In this document: piece by piece, positions 35,006 to 43,638 of the stretch | Numbering within the stretch: the first letter of the stretch is position 1 | Layout: each line of letters starts with the position of its first letter | Origin: Janthinobacterium sp. J1-1 | Lineage (GTDB): Bacteria > Pseudomonadota > Gammaproteobacteria > Burkholderiales > Burkholderiaceae_D | Length of the DNA: 64,000 nucleotides | Assembly: GCF_030944405.1 (NCBI RefSeq) | Contig: NZ_CP132339.1 | Location: 5,456,001-5,520,000, forward strand | Reading direction: 5' to 3' | Notes under the pieces: generated by a model | The model's input: the letters and a program-made list of their open reading frames with translations, nothing else | Databases searched by the model: none | What the model was told of the DNA's origin: nothing | Program-made: the position numbers and the translations under genes

Positions 35006-35913
35006 GCAACTACGATATTTTAGTGGTCGGCGGCGCCGGCATCGACACCATCGTGCGCGTCCCCGACCTGCGCCTGCCCGTCACCGACTCCGTGCATGTG
35101 CCGCCGATTATTGATTACGTGGCCCATACGGGCAACGGCGTGGCGCTGGCCAGCCATGCGCTGGGGCTGCGCTGCAAATTCATCGATTTTATCGGCGACG
35201 ATGCGCAGGGCGCAGCCATCCTGCGGCGCTACCAGGAGGCCAGGCTCGATTTCAGCCATCTGGTCGAACCGTCCGGCACGCGCCGCAGCGTCAACCTGGT
35301 CGATCCGCAAGGGCGGCGCTTGTCGCTGTACGACGGGCGCCATCCCGATGATCTGCGCATGCCGGCCAACTTCTACCTGCCCTACCTGGGCCCGGCGCGC
35401 CATGCGCACTTTTCCATCATGGCGTGGGTGGCGCATCTGTATGACGATGCTGTGGCCAGCGGCACCACCGTCTCGACCGACCTGCACGACTGGGATGGCC
35501 TCAACCCGCACCATCGGGTGTTTGCGCTGCGCTCGGACCTGGTCTTTCTCAGCACGGCGGCATTGGGAGAGCGGCGCGACGAGGTCATGCGCAGCATCGT
35601 GGACCAAGGCCGTGCGCTGGCCGTGATCGCCATGGCCGGCGGCGACGGCGCGTATCTGCTGGAACGCGGCAGCGATACGGTACGCCATTTTCCGTGCGCC
35701 GACCTCGGCCTGCCGGTGGTCGACACGAATGGCGCCGGCGACTCGTTTGTGGCCGCCTTTTTGCACGCCTGGCTGGCTGGGGAAAGCGTGGACACGGCCA
35801 TGCGCCAGGGCGCCATCGGCGGCGCGTTTGCCTGCGCCCAGCATGGCACGCATGAGCGTTTCCTGACCGGATCTGAAATGGTTCGCTTAGATCAAGACCG
35901 CACTAGCTTATGA
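35002..35913 (+). CDS. PfkB family carbohydrate kinase
   Basis: A 303-residue ribokinase-fold sugar kinase. N-terminal DILVVGGAGIDTIVRVPDLR and the C-terminal PfkB signature VVDTNGAGDSFVAAFLHAWL (catalytic Asp in GAGD) are clear. The start ATG overlaps the amylase stop codon (ATGA), so it is the last gene of the maltodextrin operon. Its substrate is not evident: fructo-, gluco- or nucleoside kinase are possible, and phosphorylation of glucose released by the alpha-glucosidase would fit the pathway. No terminator was seen after it. Confidence 0.87.
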   Translation: MSNYDILVVGGAGIDTIVRVPDLRLPVTDSVHVPPIIDYVAHTGNGVALASHALGLRCKFIDFIGDDAQGAAILRRYQEARLDFSHLVEPSGTRRSVNLVDPQGRRLSLYDGRHPDDLRMPANFYLPYLGPARHAHFSIMAWVAHLYDDAVASGTTVSTDLHDWDGLNPHHRVFALRSDLVFLSTAALGERRDEVMRSIVDQGRALAVIAMAGGDGAYLLERGSDTVRHFPCADLGLPVVDTNGAGDSFVAAFLHAWLAGESVDTAMRQGAIGGAFACAQHGTHERFLTGSEMVRLDQDRTSL

Positions 35914-36005
35914 CTTAAAATTCTATCAAGCATGGCGGCATGCTAACGCCCTCATGGCACAATGGCTGCGGATTTCACCACCTTAGACTTGAAACCGGAG
36001 ACCCC

Positions 36006-37292
36006 ATGAGAATCGAAACCCTGGCCGTGCATGCCGGCTATTCCCCCGACCCCACCACCAAGGCCGCCGCCGTCCCCATCTACCAGACGGTGGCCTATGC
36101 CTTCGACAATGCCCAGCATGGCGCCGACCTGTTCGACCTCAAGGTCGCTGGCAATATCTACACGCGCATCATGAACCCGACCCAGGACGTGCTGGAAAAG
36201 CGCGTCGCCGCGCTCGAAGGCGGCGTGGCGGCACTGGCCGTGGCGTCGGGCATGGCGGCGATTACCTATGCGATCCAGACCATCGCCGAAGCGGGCGACA
36301 ATTTTCTGTCCGCCAGCCAGCTGTACGGCGGCACCTACAATCTGTTTGCCCATACGCTGCCGCAGATCGGCATCGAGGTGCGCTTTGCCGATGCGCGCCA
36401 GCCGGAGACTTTCGCCGCGCTGATCGACAGCCGCACCAAGGCGATTTTCTGCGAATCGATCGGCAACCCGCTGGGCAATGTGACCGACGTGGCCAGGCTG
36501 GCCGAGATCGCCCATGCGCACGGCATTCCGCTGATCGTCGATAACACCGTGCCGAGTCCCTATCTGTTCCGCCCGATCGAGCACGGCGCCGACATCGTGG
36601 TGCACTCGCTGACCAAATACCTGGGCGGCCATGGCACCACGGTGGGCGGCGCCATTGTCGACAGCGGCAAGTTCCCGTGGGCCGAACATAAAGAGCGCTT
36701 CAAGCGCCTGAACGAACCGGACGTGTCGTATCACGGCGTGGTCTACACGGAAGCGTTCGGCCCGGCCGCCTTTATCGGCCGCGCCAGGGTCGTCCCGCTG
36801 CGCAATATGGGCGCGGCGATTTCTCCGCTGAGCGCCTTCCAGCTGATCCAGGGCATCGAGACCCTGGCCCTGCGCATGGACCGCATCTGCGACAACACGC
36901 TGGCGCTGGCCAAACACCTGAAGCAGCATCCGAAAGTCGCGTGGGTCAATTACGCTGGCCTGGAAGACCATGCCGACTACGCGCTGGTGCAGAAATACAT
37001 GCAGGGCCGCGCCTCAGGCATTCTGTCGTTCGGCCTGAAGCTGGCGGGAGACGAAGATCCGCGCGCAGCCGGCGCCCGCGTGCTCGACGCGCTGCAGCTG
37101 TTTACGCGCCTGGTCAATATCGGCGACGCCAAGTCGCTGGCCACACATCCTGCATCGACCACCCACCGCCAGCTGAACCCTGAAGAACTGGCCAAGGCGG
37201 GCGTGTCGGAAGACATGCTGCGCCTGTCGGTCGGCATCGAGCATATCGACGATCTGCGCGAGGATCTTGAGCAGGCGCTGGCGGCGGCATAA
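36006..37292 (+). CDS. metY: O-acetylhomoserine sulfhydrylase (MetY type)
   Basis: A 428-residue PLP enzyme of the Cys/Met metabolism family that makes homocysteine from O-acetylhomoserine and sulfide. PLP-binding lysine is K204 in [14 protein letters not shown]; other landmarks are [36 protein letters not shown] and the C-terminal [14 protein letters not shown]. The start at 36006 has CGGAG upstream; a frame open 22 codons earlier lacks one. The protein has the length of MetY rather than the shorter MetB/MetC. No SAM or other riboswitch was recognised in the 92-bp gap upstream. Confidence 0.93.
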   Translation: MRIETLAVHAGYSPDPTTKAAAVPIYQTVAYAFDNAQHGADLFDLKVAGNIYTRIMNPTQDVLEKRVAALEGGVAALAVASGMAAITYAIQTIAEAGDNFLSASQLYGGTYNLFAHTLPQIGIEVRFADARQPETFAALIDSRTKAIFCESIGNPLGNVTDVARLAEIAHAHGIPLIVDNTVPSPYLFRPIEHGADIVVHSLTKYLGGHGTTVGGAIVDSGKFPWAEHKERFKRLNEPDVSYHGVVYTEAFGPAAFIGRARVVPLRNMGAAISPLSAFQLIQGIETLALRMDRICDNTLALAKHLKQHPKVAWVNYAGLEDHADYALVQKYMQGRASGILSFGLKLAGDEDPRAAGARVLDALQLFTRLVNIGDAKSLATHPASTTHRQLNPEELAKAGVSEDMLRLSVGIEHIDDLREDLEQALAAA

Positions 37293-37313
37293 TCCGGAAA
37301 ACCGCTGGCAGCG

Positions 37314-37422
37314 CCAACGATGTTGTCGGGTTACGCGCAAGCGCTAACCCGACCTACGGGCGCATGTATCCCAGCGTAGGTCGGATTAGGCGCGCAGCGC
37401 CGTAATCCGACAACATTGTTGG
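37314..37422. repeat. REP-like palindromic element (copy 3)
   Basis: A 109-bp unit opening with CCAACGATGTTGTCGGGTTA and closing with TAATCCGACAACATTGTTGG, with inner CCGACCTACG and CGTAGGTCGGATTA. It lies between convergent metY and the last gene of the MoxR-VWA operon, where it may act as a bidirectional barrier to transcription. Core units match those at 7066-7140 and 30827-30919. Confidence 0.85.
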
Positions 37423-37425
37423 CCG

Positions 37426-38463
37426 TCATACGTGAGGCAACAAGGTAGCTACTTGCCTGATCCGCTGCGCCACGCTGCCCGTCACATCGACATACGCAAT
37501 CCCCCGCCGCGCCAGCTCTTGCTGGTACCACGCATGCTGGCGCGCGCGAAAATCCTCGTCGCGGCGCGTGCCGTCCTGGATAAACGGGAAGTCCGGTGCG
37601 CACAGCAGCACCAGGTCGTAGCGGTGTTCGGCCAGCCGCGCCAGTTCCGGCTCGGCCTTGCCGAACATCTCGACGCAGTAAAAGTAAGTGGTCATGGGCG
37701 AGGTGTCGCAGAACAGCCAGCGCCGCGCCTGCCCTGCCGCCAGCTCCTCGCGCCTGAGCTGTTCGCGGCCGATTTTCAGCAGGTCATCGTAGGCCAGCAC
37801 GCCGTCCTGGCTTTCCCACAGTTCGCGGCCGTATTCGGCCACCCAGGCGGTGTCGAAATGGGCGGCCAGCGCGGCGGTGAGCGTGGTCTTGCCGCTCGAC
37901 TCGCCGCCCAGCACGCAGATGCGCGTGACCAGGCTGGCGTAGACCAGCGGCGACAGAAAGGCGCGCTGTCCATGCGGATCAAAGCGCACCGCCGTGCCGG
38001 ACACCGGCACCAGTGTTCTCGCCTGGTCGACGCTGACATGCGCCACTTTTGAGCTGGCATAAAACTCGCCCAGCACATCGGCAAAACCGGGGCCATAGTC
38101 CTCGCTGCTAAATACCACATCGACCGGCAGCTTCAACACCGTCCAGCATAGCCAGCCCATAAAGTGGCGGTGCACATCGCCATCGTCGAGGTCATTGTGC
38201 GGCAAGGTGCGGGCCGCGACGCCGCGCACCGCGCACAAAGCCGCCAGGCGCTCGTCATCGAGCACGACGACGCTTGCCTGCGGATACAGCGCGCGCAGCC
38301 ATTGCTCCCTGCGCGCTGGCTCGATGCCGGGAAATTCGGGCTTGGTATAGCTGACGATCAGCAGTTCTTCGCAGGCGTCCCGGGCGCGATTGATCAGAAG
38401 TTCATGGCCCTGGTGCAGCGGGCAGAATTTGCCCACCACCAGGCCGCGTTTGTAAAGGTTCAT
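37426..38463 (-). CDS. nadR: Bifunctional NadR: NMN adenylyltransferase / ribosylnicotinamide kinase
   Basis: A 345-residue two-domain NAD-salvage enzyme. The N-terminal nucleotidyltransferase has the GxFxPxHxGH motif (GKFCPLHQGH, residues 11-20) and would form NAD from NMN and ATP. The C-terminal kinase has a P-loop GGESSGKTT at residues 186-194 and would phosphorylate nicotinamide riboside. The helix-turn-helix repressor part of E. coli NadR is absent. Its ATG overlaps the stop codon of the upstream PaaK-like gene (ATGA), making it the last gene of a seven-gene coupled operon. It could serve NAD salvage generally or belong functionally to the operon. Confidence 0.9.
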   Translation of the reverse strand: MNLYKRGLVVGKFCPLHQGHELLINRARDACEELLIVSYTKPEFPGIEPARREQWLRALYPQASVVVLDDERLAALCAVRGVAARTLPHNDLDDGDVHRHFMGWLCWTVLKLPVDVVFSSEDYGPGFADVLGEFYASSKVAHVSVDQARTLVPVSGTAVRFDPHGQRAFLSPLVYASLVTRICVLGGESSGKTTLTAALAAHFDTAWVAEYGRELWESQDGVLAYDDLLKIGREQLRREELAAGQARRWLFCDTSPMTTYFYCVEMFGKAEPELARLAEHRYDLVLLCAPDFPFIQDGTRRDEDFRARQHAWYQQELARRGIAYVDVTGSVAQRIRQVATLLPHV

Positions 38464-39836
38464 GCCGCCGCTTCCTGCAAATCCGAGGTGTATTGAATGA
38501 TCTTGTCTTCCGCCAGCAAGGCCGCCACCGTGATGTCGCCGAAGAATGGCGCCAGCAAGGCGCAGGCCTGGGGCGCCTGCGCCATGGCGCCAGGCGCCAG
38601 GCGCAGCACGATGGAACCATCCTGCCGCTGGTGCACGCCGAACAGTGCGATGGCCAGCGGTTTCAGCGCGTGCGTGATATCTATATTGTTGATCCATGCG
38701 CCGCTGCTGCTGCGGTAGCGCAGCGGGCTGCGCCCGGCCAGGCCCACCAGCACCGGGCCATGCGGGCCGTGCGCCAGCGAGGCATGGTCGCCGGTGCGGT
38801 AGCGCAGCAGCGGCAGGCAGAAATTGAAGCCACCGGTGACCGTGATTTCGCCACGCACGCCATCGGGCACCGGCCTGCCGTCGCCATCGAGAATTTCCAC
38901 ATACAGCCGGTGCTGCAGCAGCACATGGCCGCCGGCCGCTTCATCAAACACGGCGACCGGCCCCACTTCATTGAGCGAATAGATATCGAGCACGGGGCAG
39001 TTGAACCGCTGCTCCAGCCGCGCGCGCATGCCCGGCAACAGCATCATCGAGACCGACATCAGGGCGGCCGGGCGGTGCGTCATCGGTATGTTGAGCAGCT
39101 CGGCAAACGAGATCGGGTCGCCCGCGATCAGCTCGGGCGCCATCGCATCCAGGTACCTTGCGCGGTCATCGGGATGGCGCCAGTCGTCAACGTGCAGGTT
39201 CAGCTTGGCCAGCCCCGATTCGCCCATGGTCGGTGTCACCGAAACATAGGTGAAGCAGCGGCGCTGGTGCCCCAGCAGCATCACGCCCACCTGCCCCGCG
39301 CCATGGCGCAGTGTCACGCCAAAACGCTTGAGCGCGCGCTTGTGGAAGGCCAGGTAACGCCCCGCCACCACCGGGTGCGAGGCGATCAGCAGCGGGTGGC
39401 CCGTCGTTCCCGTGGTATGGAAGTTGATCATGCGCGCCAGGTCGGCGTCGTCCGGCACGAATGCGGCGATATCGTGCGACAGGTCGGCCCGGCTGATGGG
39501 TGGCACGTCGAGCAGCCGCGCGGGTGGCGAACCGCAGGCGCGGTAATGCGGCACGGTAGTCCAGGCATGGCGCAGGAAGCCGGCCATCCAGGCTGGCGGC
39601 TGGGCCGGCCGCCAGCCGATGACGGCGTCCATCACCTCCTGTTCATATGCGCGCAAGGCGTCCACCTCGCCGGCCAGCAGCTTGTTGCCGCTGCGGTTGC
39701 TGTAAACAGGCGCCGCCGGGTGGCTGCGCAAGTGAGCCAGCATGCGCCGGCCCGCCTGCGTCAGGGTGGGACAGTAATCGAGGTCGCTGTCCCAGGCGCC
39801 GGCAGGCAGGTTCGCGTCACTATGCAACAAGGTCAT
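38460..39836 (-). CDS. PaaK-like adenylate-forming enzyme
   Basis: A 458-residue member of the phenylacetate-CoA ligase-like branch of adenylate-forming enzymes. The phosphate-binding loop is HTTGTTGHPLL at residues 140-150; the second motif is YSLNEVGPVAVFDE and the hinge region is LPLLRYRTGDHASL. It should activate a carboxylate as an acyl-adenylate; whether it goes on to CoA or to another acceptor is unknown. The ATG at 39836 overlaps the upstream stop codon (ATGA) and I prefer it to one four codons earlier. In this operon it follows MoxR and VWA genes and precedes nadR, an uncommon context for a PaaK homologue. Confidence 0.82.
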   Translation of the reverse strand: MTLLHSDANLPAGAWDSDLDYCPTLTQAGRRMLAHLRSHPAAPVYSNRSGNKLLAGEVDALRAYEQEVMDAVIGWRPAQPPAWMAGFLRHAWTTVPHYRACGSPPARLLDVPPISRADLSHDIAAFVPDDADLARMINFHTTGTTGHPLLIASHPVVAGRYLAFHKRALKRFGVTLRHGAGQVGVMLLGHQRRCFTYVSVTPTMGESGLAKLNLHVDDWRHPDDRARYLDAMAPELIAGDPISFAELLNIPMTHRPAALMSVSMMLLPGMRARLEQRFNCPVLDIYSLNEVGPVAVFDEAAGGHVLLQHRLYVEILDGDGRPVPDGVRGEITVTGGFNFCLPLLRYRTGDHASLAHGPHGPVLVGLAGRSPLRYRSSSGAWINNIDITHALKPLAIALFGVHQRQDGSIVLRLAPGAMAQAPQACALLAPFFGDITVAALLAEDKIIQYTSDLQEAAA

Positions 39837-40426
39837 TCGCGCGACCATTTGTCGGCCGATTCCTGGGCCGCTTTTTTGGCCAGCGCCTCGCGGATCTCGC
39901 GCGAGCGCTGTTCCGCCACGCGGCTCGCCTCCAGCAGGCGGCGCCGCTCGGTGCCGCTGATCGCGGACAGCCGGTCGATGGCTTGCGCCTCGCTTTCGTC
40001 ACGGGGACGAAAACCCAGGCGCGCCAGCACGATGCGCGCCAGTTCCTCGCGCCGCTCGGGGTCCTGCGTGTATTGATGCGCCGGCGACGCCGCCGCCAGC
40101 TCGCGCGCCGCCTCGCCCAGCACCTGCAGCACATCTTCCTGCGCCAGCTTGCCCTCGACAAACCAGTCGTCGGCCAGCAGCCAGCACATGATCATTGCCA
40201 GCGCCAGGCGGTTGCGGTCGGCCTTGACCTGGGCGCCGTGAAAGCCCTGCAGCGAGGCGGCCGGCGCGCGCGCGCCGTGCAGCAGCAGGATATCGTTGAC
40301 CAGCGCGGCCACCGCCACGGCTTGCGGGTTGTGCACGCCGGCGATGCGAGGCTCGCGCAGGAATTCCGCAGGCGTGTCGGCCAGGCGGTGGGTTAATACT
40401 TCAAGGTGGGGACCGGAGTGATTCAT
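39833..40426 (-). CDS. Unrecognised protein of the MoxR-VWA operon, 197 aa
   Basis: I cannot assign this protein to a family. It is 197 residues, mostly helical, soluble and charged. The N-terminal part reads PAEFLREPRIAGVHNPQAVA; a middle Trp-rich helix MIMCWLLADDWFVEGKLAQE follows; the C-terminal 60 residues form a strongly charged probable coiled coil (REIREALAKKAAQESADKW). It begins 3 bp after the VWA gene and its stop overlaps the start of the PaaK-like gene. By position it should be a core part of the module, perhaps an adaptor. Confidence 0.75.
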   Translation of the reverse strand: MNHSGPHLEVLTHRLADTPAEFLREPRIAGVHNPQAVAVAALVNDILLLHGARAPAASLQGFHGAQVKADRNRLALAMIMCWLLADDWFVEGKLAQEDVLQVLGEAARELAAASPAHQYTQDPERREELARIVLARLGFRPRDESEAQAIDRLSAISGTERRRLLEASRVAEQRSREIREALAKKAAQESADKWSRE

Positions 40427-40429
40427 GCG

Positions 40430-42220
40430 TTAACTCTTCATATAGTGCCGCTGGCTGAACAGGCGCGCAAACTCGAGCAAATCCTCGTACTGCGCCACGG
40501 CATGGATATCCCAGCCCTGCTCGTCACGCGCGCGTTTCAGGGCGCCGAAGATTTTCTGCATCCAATGGGCGCCGCCATCCTGGTCCCAGCTGGTCGAGAT
40601 ATTGAGCGCCATGGTGCCGCCGGCACCGCCGTTCTCCATCGCCTTGGCCGAAATGTCCCAGCCACTGTTGCCCAGTTCATCCTTGTCAAACATGGTGGTG
40701 ATGCCGTCGTCGGAAATCATCAGGATATGCGTGGGCCGCTTGCGCTTGGCCGCATACGTCTCGCGCAGGCAGTGAATCGGGAATGCCGTGCCGCCGCCAT
40801 AAAAATCGGTCAGCACGCCGAGTATCATGTCTTCGTCGCGCACGAAACCGGGGGTGCGCATCACCTCGCGCTTGCCGCTCCATAAGGTCACCTGTACTGT
40901 CGAGCCGGCGCGCAGCGCGGACAGCGCGATCACGGCGCCAGCCAGGGTCAGCCAGGACGTGTGCTGCTGCGGGTTGGGCATGGAGCCGGAGCTGTCGACA
41001 TACATGTCCAGGTCAACGGGCATATGGTCGGCCTCGCGCGCCGGTTCGCGCCCATATTCGCGGCGCACGGTGGTCACGCCGGGGATGGGCCGCGGCGACT
41101 GCATCACCGATTGCAGCCAGTCGACGTCATCGAGCGGGTCGCCGATATCCCATGGCGACAAGCCTTCCATCTGCGGCTCGGTCGATTCGGGCGCCGGCCG
41201 CGAAGGAAAGCGCACCAGGTGCGGCAAGGCCCGTTCACGGTAATAGCGGATGGCGATTTCATGGTCGGTGAGGTCGATGCCGGACGCTTTTAAAATGTCG
41301 CCCAGCTCGAACGGCTCGCGCAGCTGGCCACCGCCCTGCTTCTGTGCCTTTTCCTCCGGTTCCTCGCCCACGGCATCGCCTTCGAGTCCCGAGATGCGCT
41401 TGTCGTGCACCGGGTGGATGGCGCCGTTTTCCTCGTCATCCTCGATCTGCTGCGCGCCATAGGTCTGGCAGCCGCGCGCCGCGTCGCGAGTGTCGTGGAA
41501 ATAGCGGCTCGGGTCAATGCCCTTCAAGGCGCCCGTATCGTCCACCAGGTAAGGCAGCAGCAAGGTGGCGAAGCGCCCCGCCGCCAGCATCCAGTCGTTG
41601 GCGTAGACGCGGATCAGGCGCGCGCCCAGCCAGGCGTCGGTATCGAGGCGTTCATCGGCGCCGTTATCACTACCTGCGCCACCCAGGTCCCCTTTCGGCA
41701 ACTGCCACAGGTTTTCATAGATGCGCATATAGAGCAGCCAGACCTTGCCTGGCGCCGGGCTGTCTGTCGCCTTGCCCTGTTCGAGCTTGCGGTAGATATC
41801 GGCCATGCGCAGGCCGGCCTGGCGCTGCAGGCGGTCGTTGATGAACAGGTCGGTGTACAGATTGGCCACCATCGGCGCATGCTGCTCCAGCGTCGGCAGG
41901 GCGCGGCGCATGCGCGCCAGCAGGCGGAACTGGTCGCCGGCGCTGCCGGGCGCCAGGATATGGTGGCCGATCTCGTGCGCCAGGATTTCCAGTCCATAGT
42001 CCTGCAGCCCCAGCTCCACCACCAGCGGCAGGTCGACCACCACACTCTGGTCGAGCAAGCGGATCATGGCAAAACTTCCGCTCAGGCCTTCCTTGCTGGC
42101 GGCCACGCGGCTGGCGCACAGGGCCGGGTCGCGCAGGCGCGTGAATTTGCTCCACACGTCCAGCGCCCGCGGCCAGGCGGCGCGCCATTGCGCGATCAGG
42201 TCGGCATGCTGGCCTCTCAT
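40430..42220 (-). CDS. Metallopeptidase-like / von Willebrand factor A fusion protein
   Basis: A 596-residue cytoplasmic protein with two recognisable parts. Residues about 50-140 hold a zincin-like motif HEIGHH (H82, E83, H86), followed by DLFINDRLQ that could give the third ligand. Residues about 255-300 are an acidic, low-complexity linker. The C-terminal 200 residues form a VWA domain whose MIDAS motif is DSSGS (D409 to S413), followed by LMISDDGITTMFD. The layout recalls DUF2201-type VWA-metallopeptidase proteins that pair with MoxR ATPases. Its ATG overlaps the stop of the upstream gene. It is the likely partner of the MoxR protein encoded in this operon. Confidence 0.85.
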   Translation of the reverse strand: MRGQHADLIAQWRAAWPRALDVWSKFTRLRDPALCASRVAASKEGLSGSFAMIRLLDQSVVVDLPLVVELGLQDYGLEILAHEIGHHILAPGSAGDQFRLLARMRRALPTLEQHAPMVANLYTDLFINDRLQRQAGLRMADIYRKLEQGKATDSPAPGKVWLLYMRIYENLWQLPKGDLGGAGSDNGADERLDTDAWLGARLIRVYANDWMLAAGRFATLLLPYLVDDTGALKGIDPSRYFHDTRDAARGCQTYGAQQIEDDEENGAIHPVHDKRISGLEGDAVGEEPEEKAQKQGGGQLREPFELGDILKASGIDLTDHEIAIRYYRERALPHLVRFPSRPAPESTEPQMEGLSPWDIGDPLDDVDWLQSVMQSPRPIPGVTTVRREYGREPAREADHMPVDLDMYVDSSGSMPNPQQHTSWLTLAGAVIALSALRAGSTVQVTLWSGKREVMRTPGFVRDEDMILGVLTDFYGGGTAFPIHCLRETYAAKRKRPTHILMISDDGITTMFDKDELGNSGWDISAKAMENGGAGGTMALNISTSWDQDGGAHWMQKIFGALKRARDEQGWDIHAVAQYEDLLEFARLFSQRHYMKS

Positions 42221-43167
42221 GGCAAGGGCAGCAGGCGGATCGCATGCGTGTAGGGCGAGGTGATGGCCAGCGTCTGCGCATTGGCGGCCAGCGCAATCTC
42301 GCCGGCCGGCAGGTCCGGCGCCAGCTGACGCGCGCCGGCCTGCACGGCGGCGGAGACATCGCCCGAGGCCTGTGCAAATTCGTCCGCGGTGGCGCCATGC
42401 AGCACGGCGCCGTGGGCATCGGCCACCAGCAAATAAAAGCGCTCGCCGGCGCTGACGATAAAGCCGTCATCCGTGGCGCGCACCAGCGGCGGCGTGGCGA
42501 ACTGGCCGCCGAGGCCGGCAAATGCGCCAAACTCGATGCCATCCGCATTGCCGCGCCAGGGCTGATGCAACAGTTCTGCGCGCAAGGCAGGCCAATCGAG
42601 CTGCGCCTCGCCGCATGCCGCCAGGGCCAGCGCCGGCGGCAAGGTATCGGCGGCGGCAATCGCGCCCAGGCGAAAATGCGCCACGCCGGCGCGCCAGGCC
42701 AATACCTGGCCGACCGCACGCAACTGCCCCAGGGTAGCCACCTGCGGCGCGATGGCGGCCATCTCGTCCTGCCACTGGCCCGTACGCGCGCCAGGCACCC
42801 CGCCCAGGTGGATGGCCGCGTTGCTCAGCATGCCCAGCGCATCGACGGGCATTACCGCCAGCAGCGGCGCAAAGCGCGGCGCCAGTTCACGCCAGACGGC
42901 GCTTAAAAACGGATTTTTTGCCGCCGGTCCGGCCAGGCCATGGCCGACCAGTTCCAGGGCCATGTCGTAGGCGGCCAGGGTAAAGCTGCCGGCGCGGTCG
43001 GGGGCAGCGGCCGCCACTGCCTGCACCACCGGATCGACGCCATCCTGCAGGAACGCGCCAAAGGCCTGCATGTCGAGCGAGGTGAAACGGCGCCGTGCTT
43101 CCAGCGCGCGGGCATTGAACTGAGCGCGGCCACCGGCCAGGATCGCGGCGAAGGACGATGAAATCAT
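42217..43167 (-). CDS. Unrecognised protein of the MoxR-VWA operon, 316 aa
   Basis: No family recognised. A 316-residue Ala/Gly/Leu-rich protein with no clear signal peptide; the first half is helical (RRFTSLDMQAFGAFLQDGVD, then TLAAYDMALELVGHGLAGPA) and the second half is predicted beta-rich (DGFIVSAGERFYLLVADAHG). The segment AIHLGGVPGARTGQWQDEMA is a likely loop region. It starts 3 bp after the 155-residue gene and its stop overlaps the VWA start (ATGA). The repetitive Ala content gives helical heptads, and a role as a solenoid substrate-binding or adaptor subunit is possible but unproven. Confidence 0.75.
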   Translation of the reverse strand: MISSSFAAILAGGRAQFNARALEARRRFTSLDMQAFGAFLQDGVDPVVQAVAAAAPDRAGSFTLAAYDMALELVGHGLAGPAAKNPFLSAVWRELAPRFAPLLAVMPVDALGMLSNAAIHLGGVPGARTGQWQDEMAAIAPQVATLGQLRAVGQVLAWRAGVAHFRLGAIAAADTLPPALALAACGEAQLDWPALRAELLHQPWRGNADGIEFGAFAGLGGQFATPPLVRATDDGFIVSAGERFYLLVADAHGAVLHGATADEFAQASGDVSAAVQAGARQLAPDLPAGEIALAANAQTLAITSPYTHAIRLLPLP

Positions 43168-43170
43168 GGC

Positions 43171-43638
43171 TTAATCACTATGCGAAAAATGCAGCAGATA
43201 GCGTTCGGCGCCACGCACAAACGCGATCTCGTCCCAGTGGATGGCGTACCACATGGGCGGCGCCATGGTTACCGAATGAGCGTCGAAGCCGTCCAGCGCC
43301 TGGTCCAGCGCTTCCAGAAACGCCGCGGCCAGGTTGGTGCGAAACTGGCCGGCAGGTGCCGCCTGCATGTGCTGCGACGAAAAAAACCAGCGCTGGCACA
43401 CCTGCTGCAACTGCGCGCGCGGAATCGGCGTGGTGGCGATCTGCCACAGCGGCGCAGACAGTTCGCGCGAGGGACTGATCTGGTTCCGCGCATGGTCTTC
43501 CACGCGCAGGCCGAGCGCCGTGGCGAGATCGGGCGCGTCGGGCAGGCGCACGATCTCGTAACTGGCGCACAGGTCGCTCGCCTCGGAGTTGAGCAGCGCC
43601 AGCGCGTCGAGAAATCCCTGGCAATAATCGCAGCTCAT
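43171..43638 (-). CDS. Unrecognised protein of the MoxR-VWA operon, 155 aa
   Basis: No family recognised. It starts MSCDYCQGFLDALALLNSEA; the CxxC-like pair C3/C6 could bind metal or be redox-active. The rest is mixed helix and strand, ending in a Trp/aromatic-rich segment (VTMAPPMWYAIHWDEIAFVR) and HFSHSD. I chose the ATG at 43638, which overlaps the MoxR stop codon (ATGA), over one five codons earlier. It is the second gene of the operon, directly after the ATPase. Confidence 0.72.
   Translation of the reverse strand: MSCDYCQGFLDALALLNSEASDLCASYEIVRLPDAPDLATALGLRVEDHARNQISPSRELSAPLWQIATTPIPRAQLQQVCQRWFFSSQHMQAAPAGQFRTNLAAAFLEALDQALDGFDAHSVTMAPPMWYAIHWDEIAFVRGAERYLLHFSHSD

Noticed and set aside
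36006..37292. SAM riboswitch upstream of metY
   Set aside because: The 92-bp leader shows no recognisable SAM-I or SAM-II structure.
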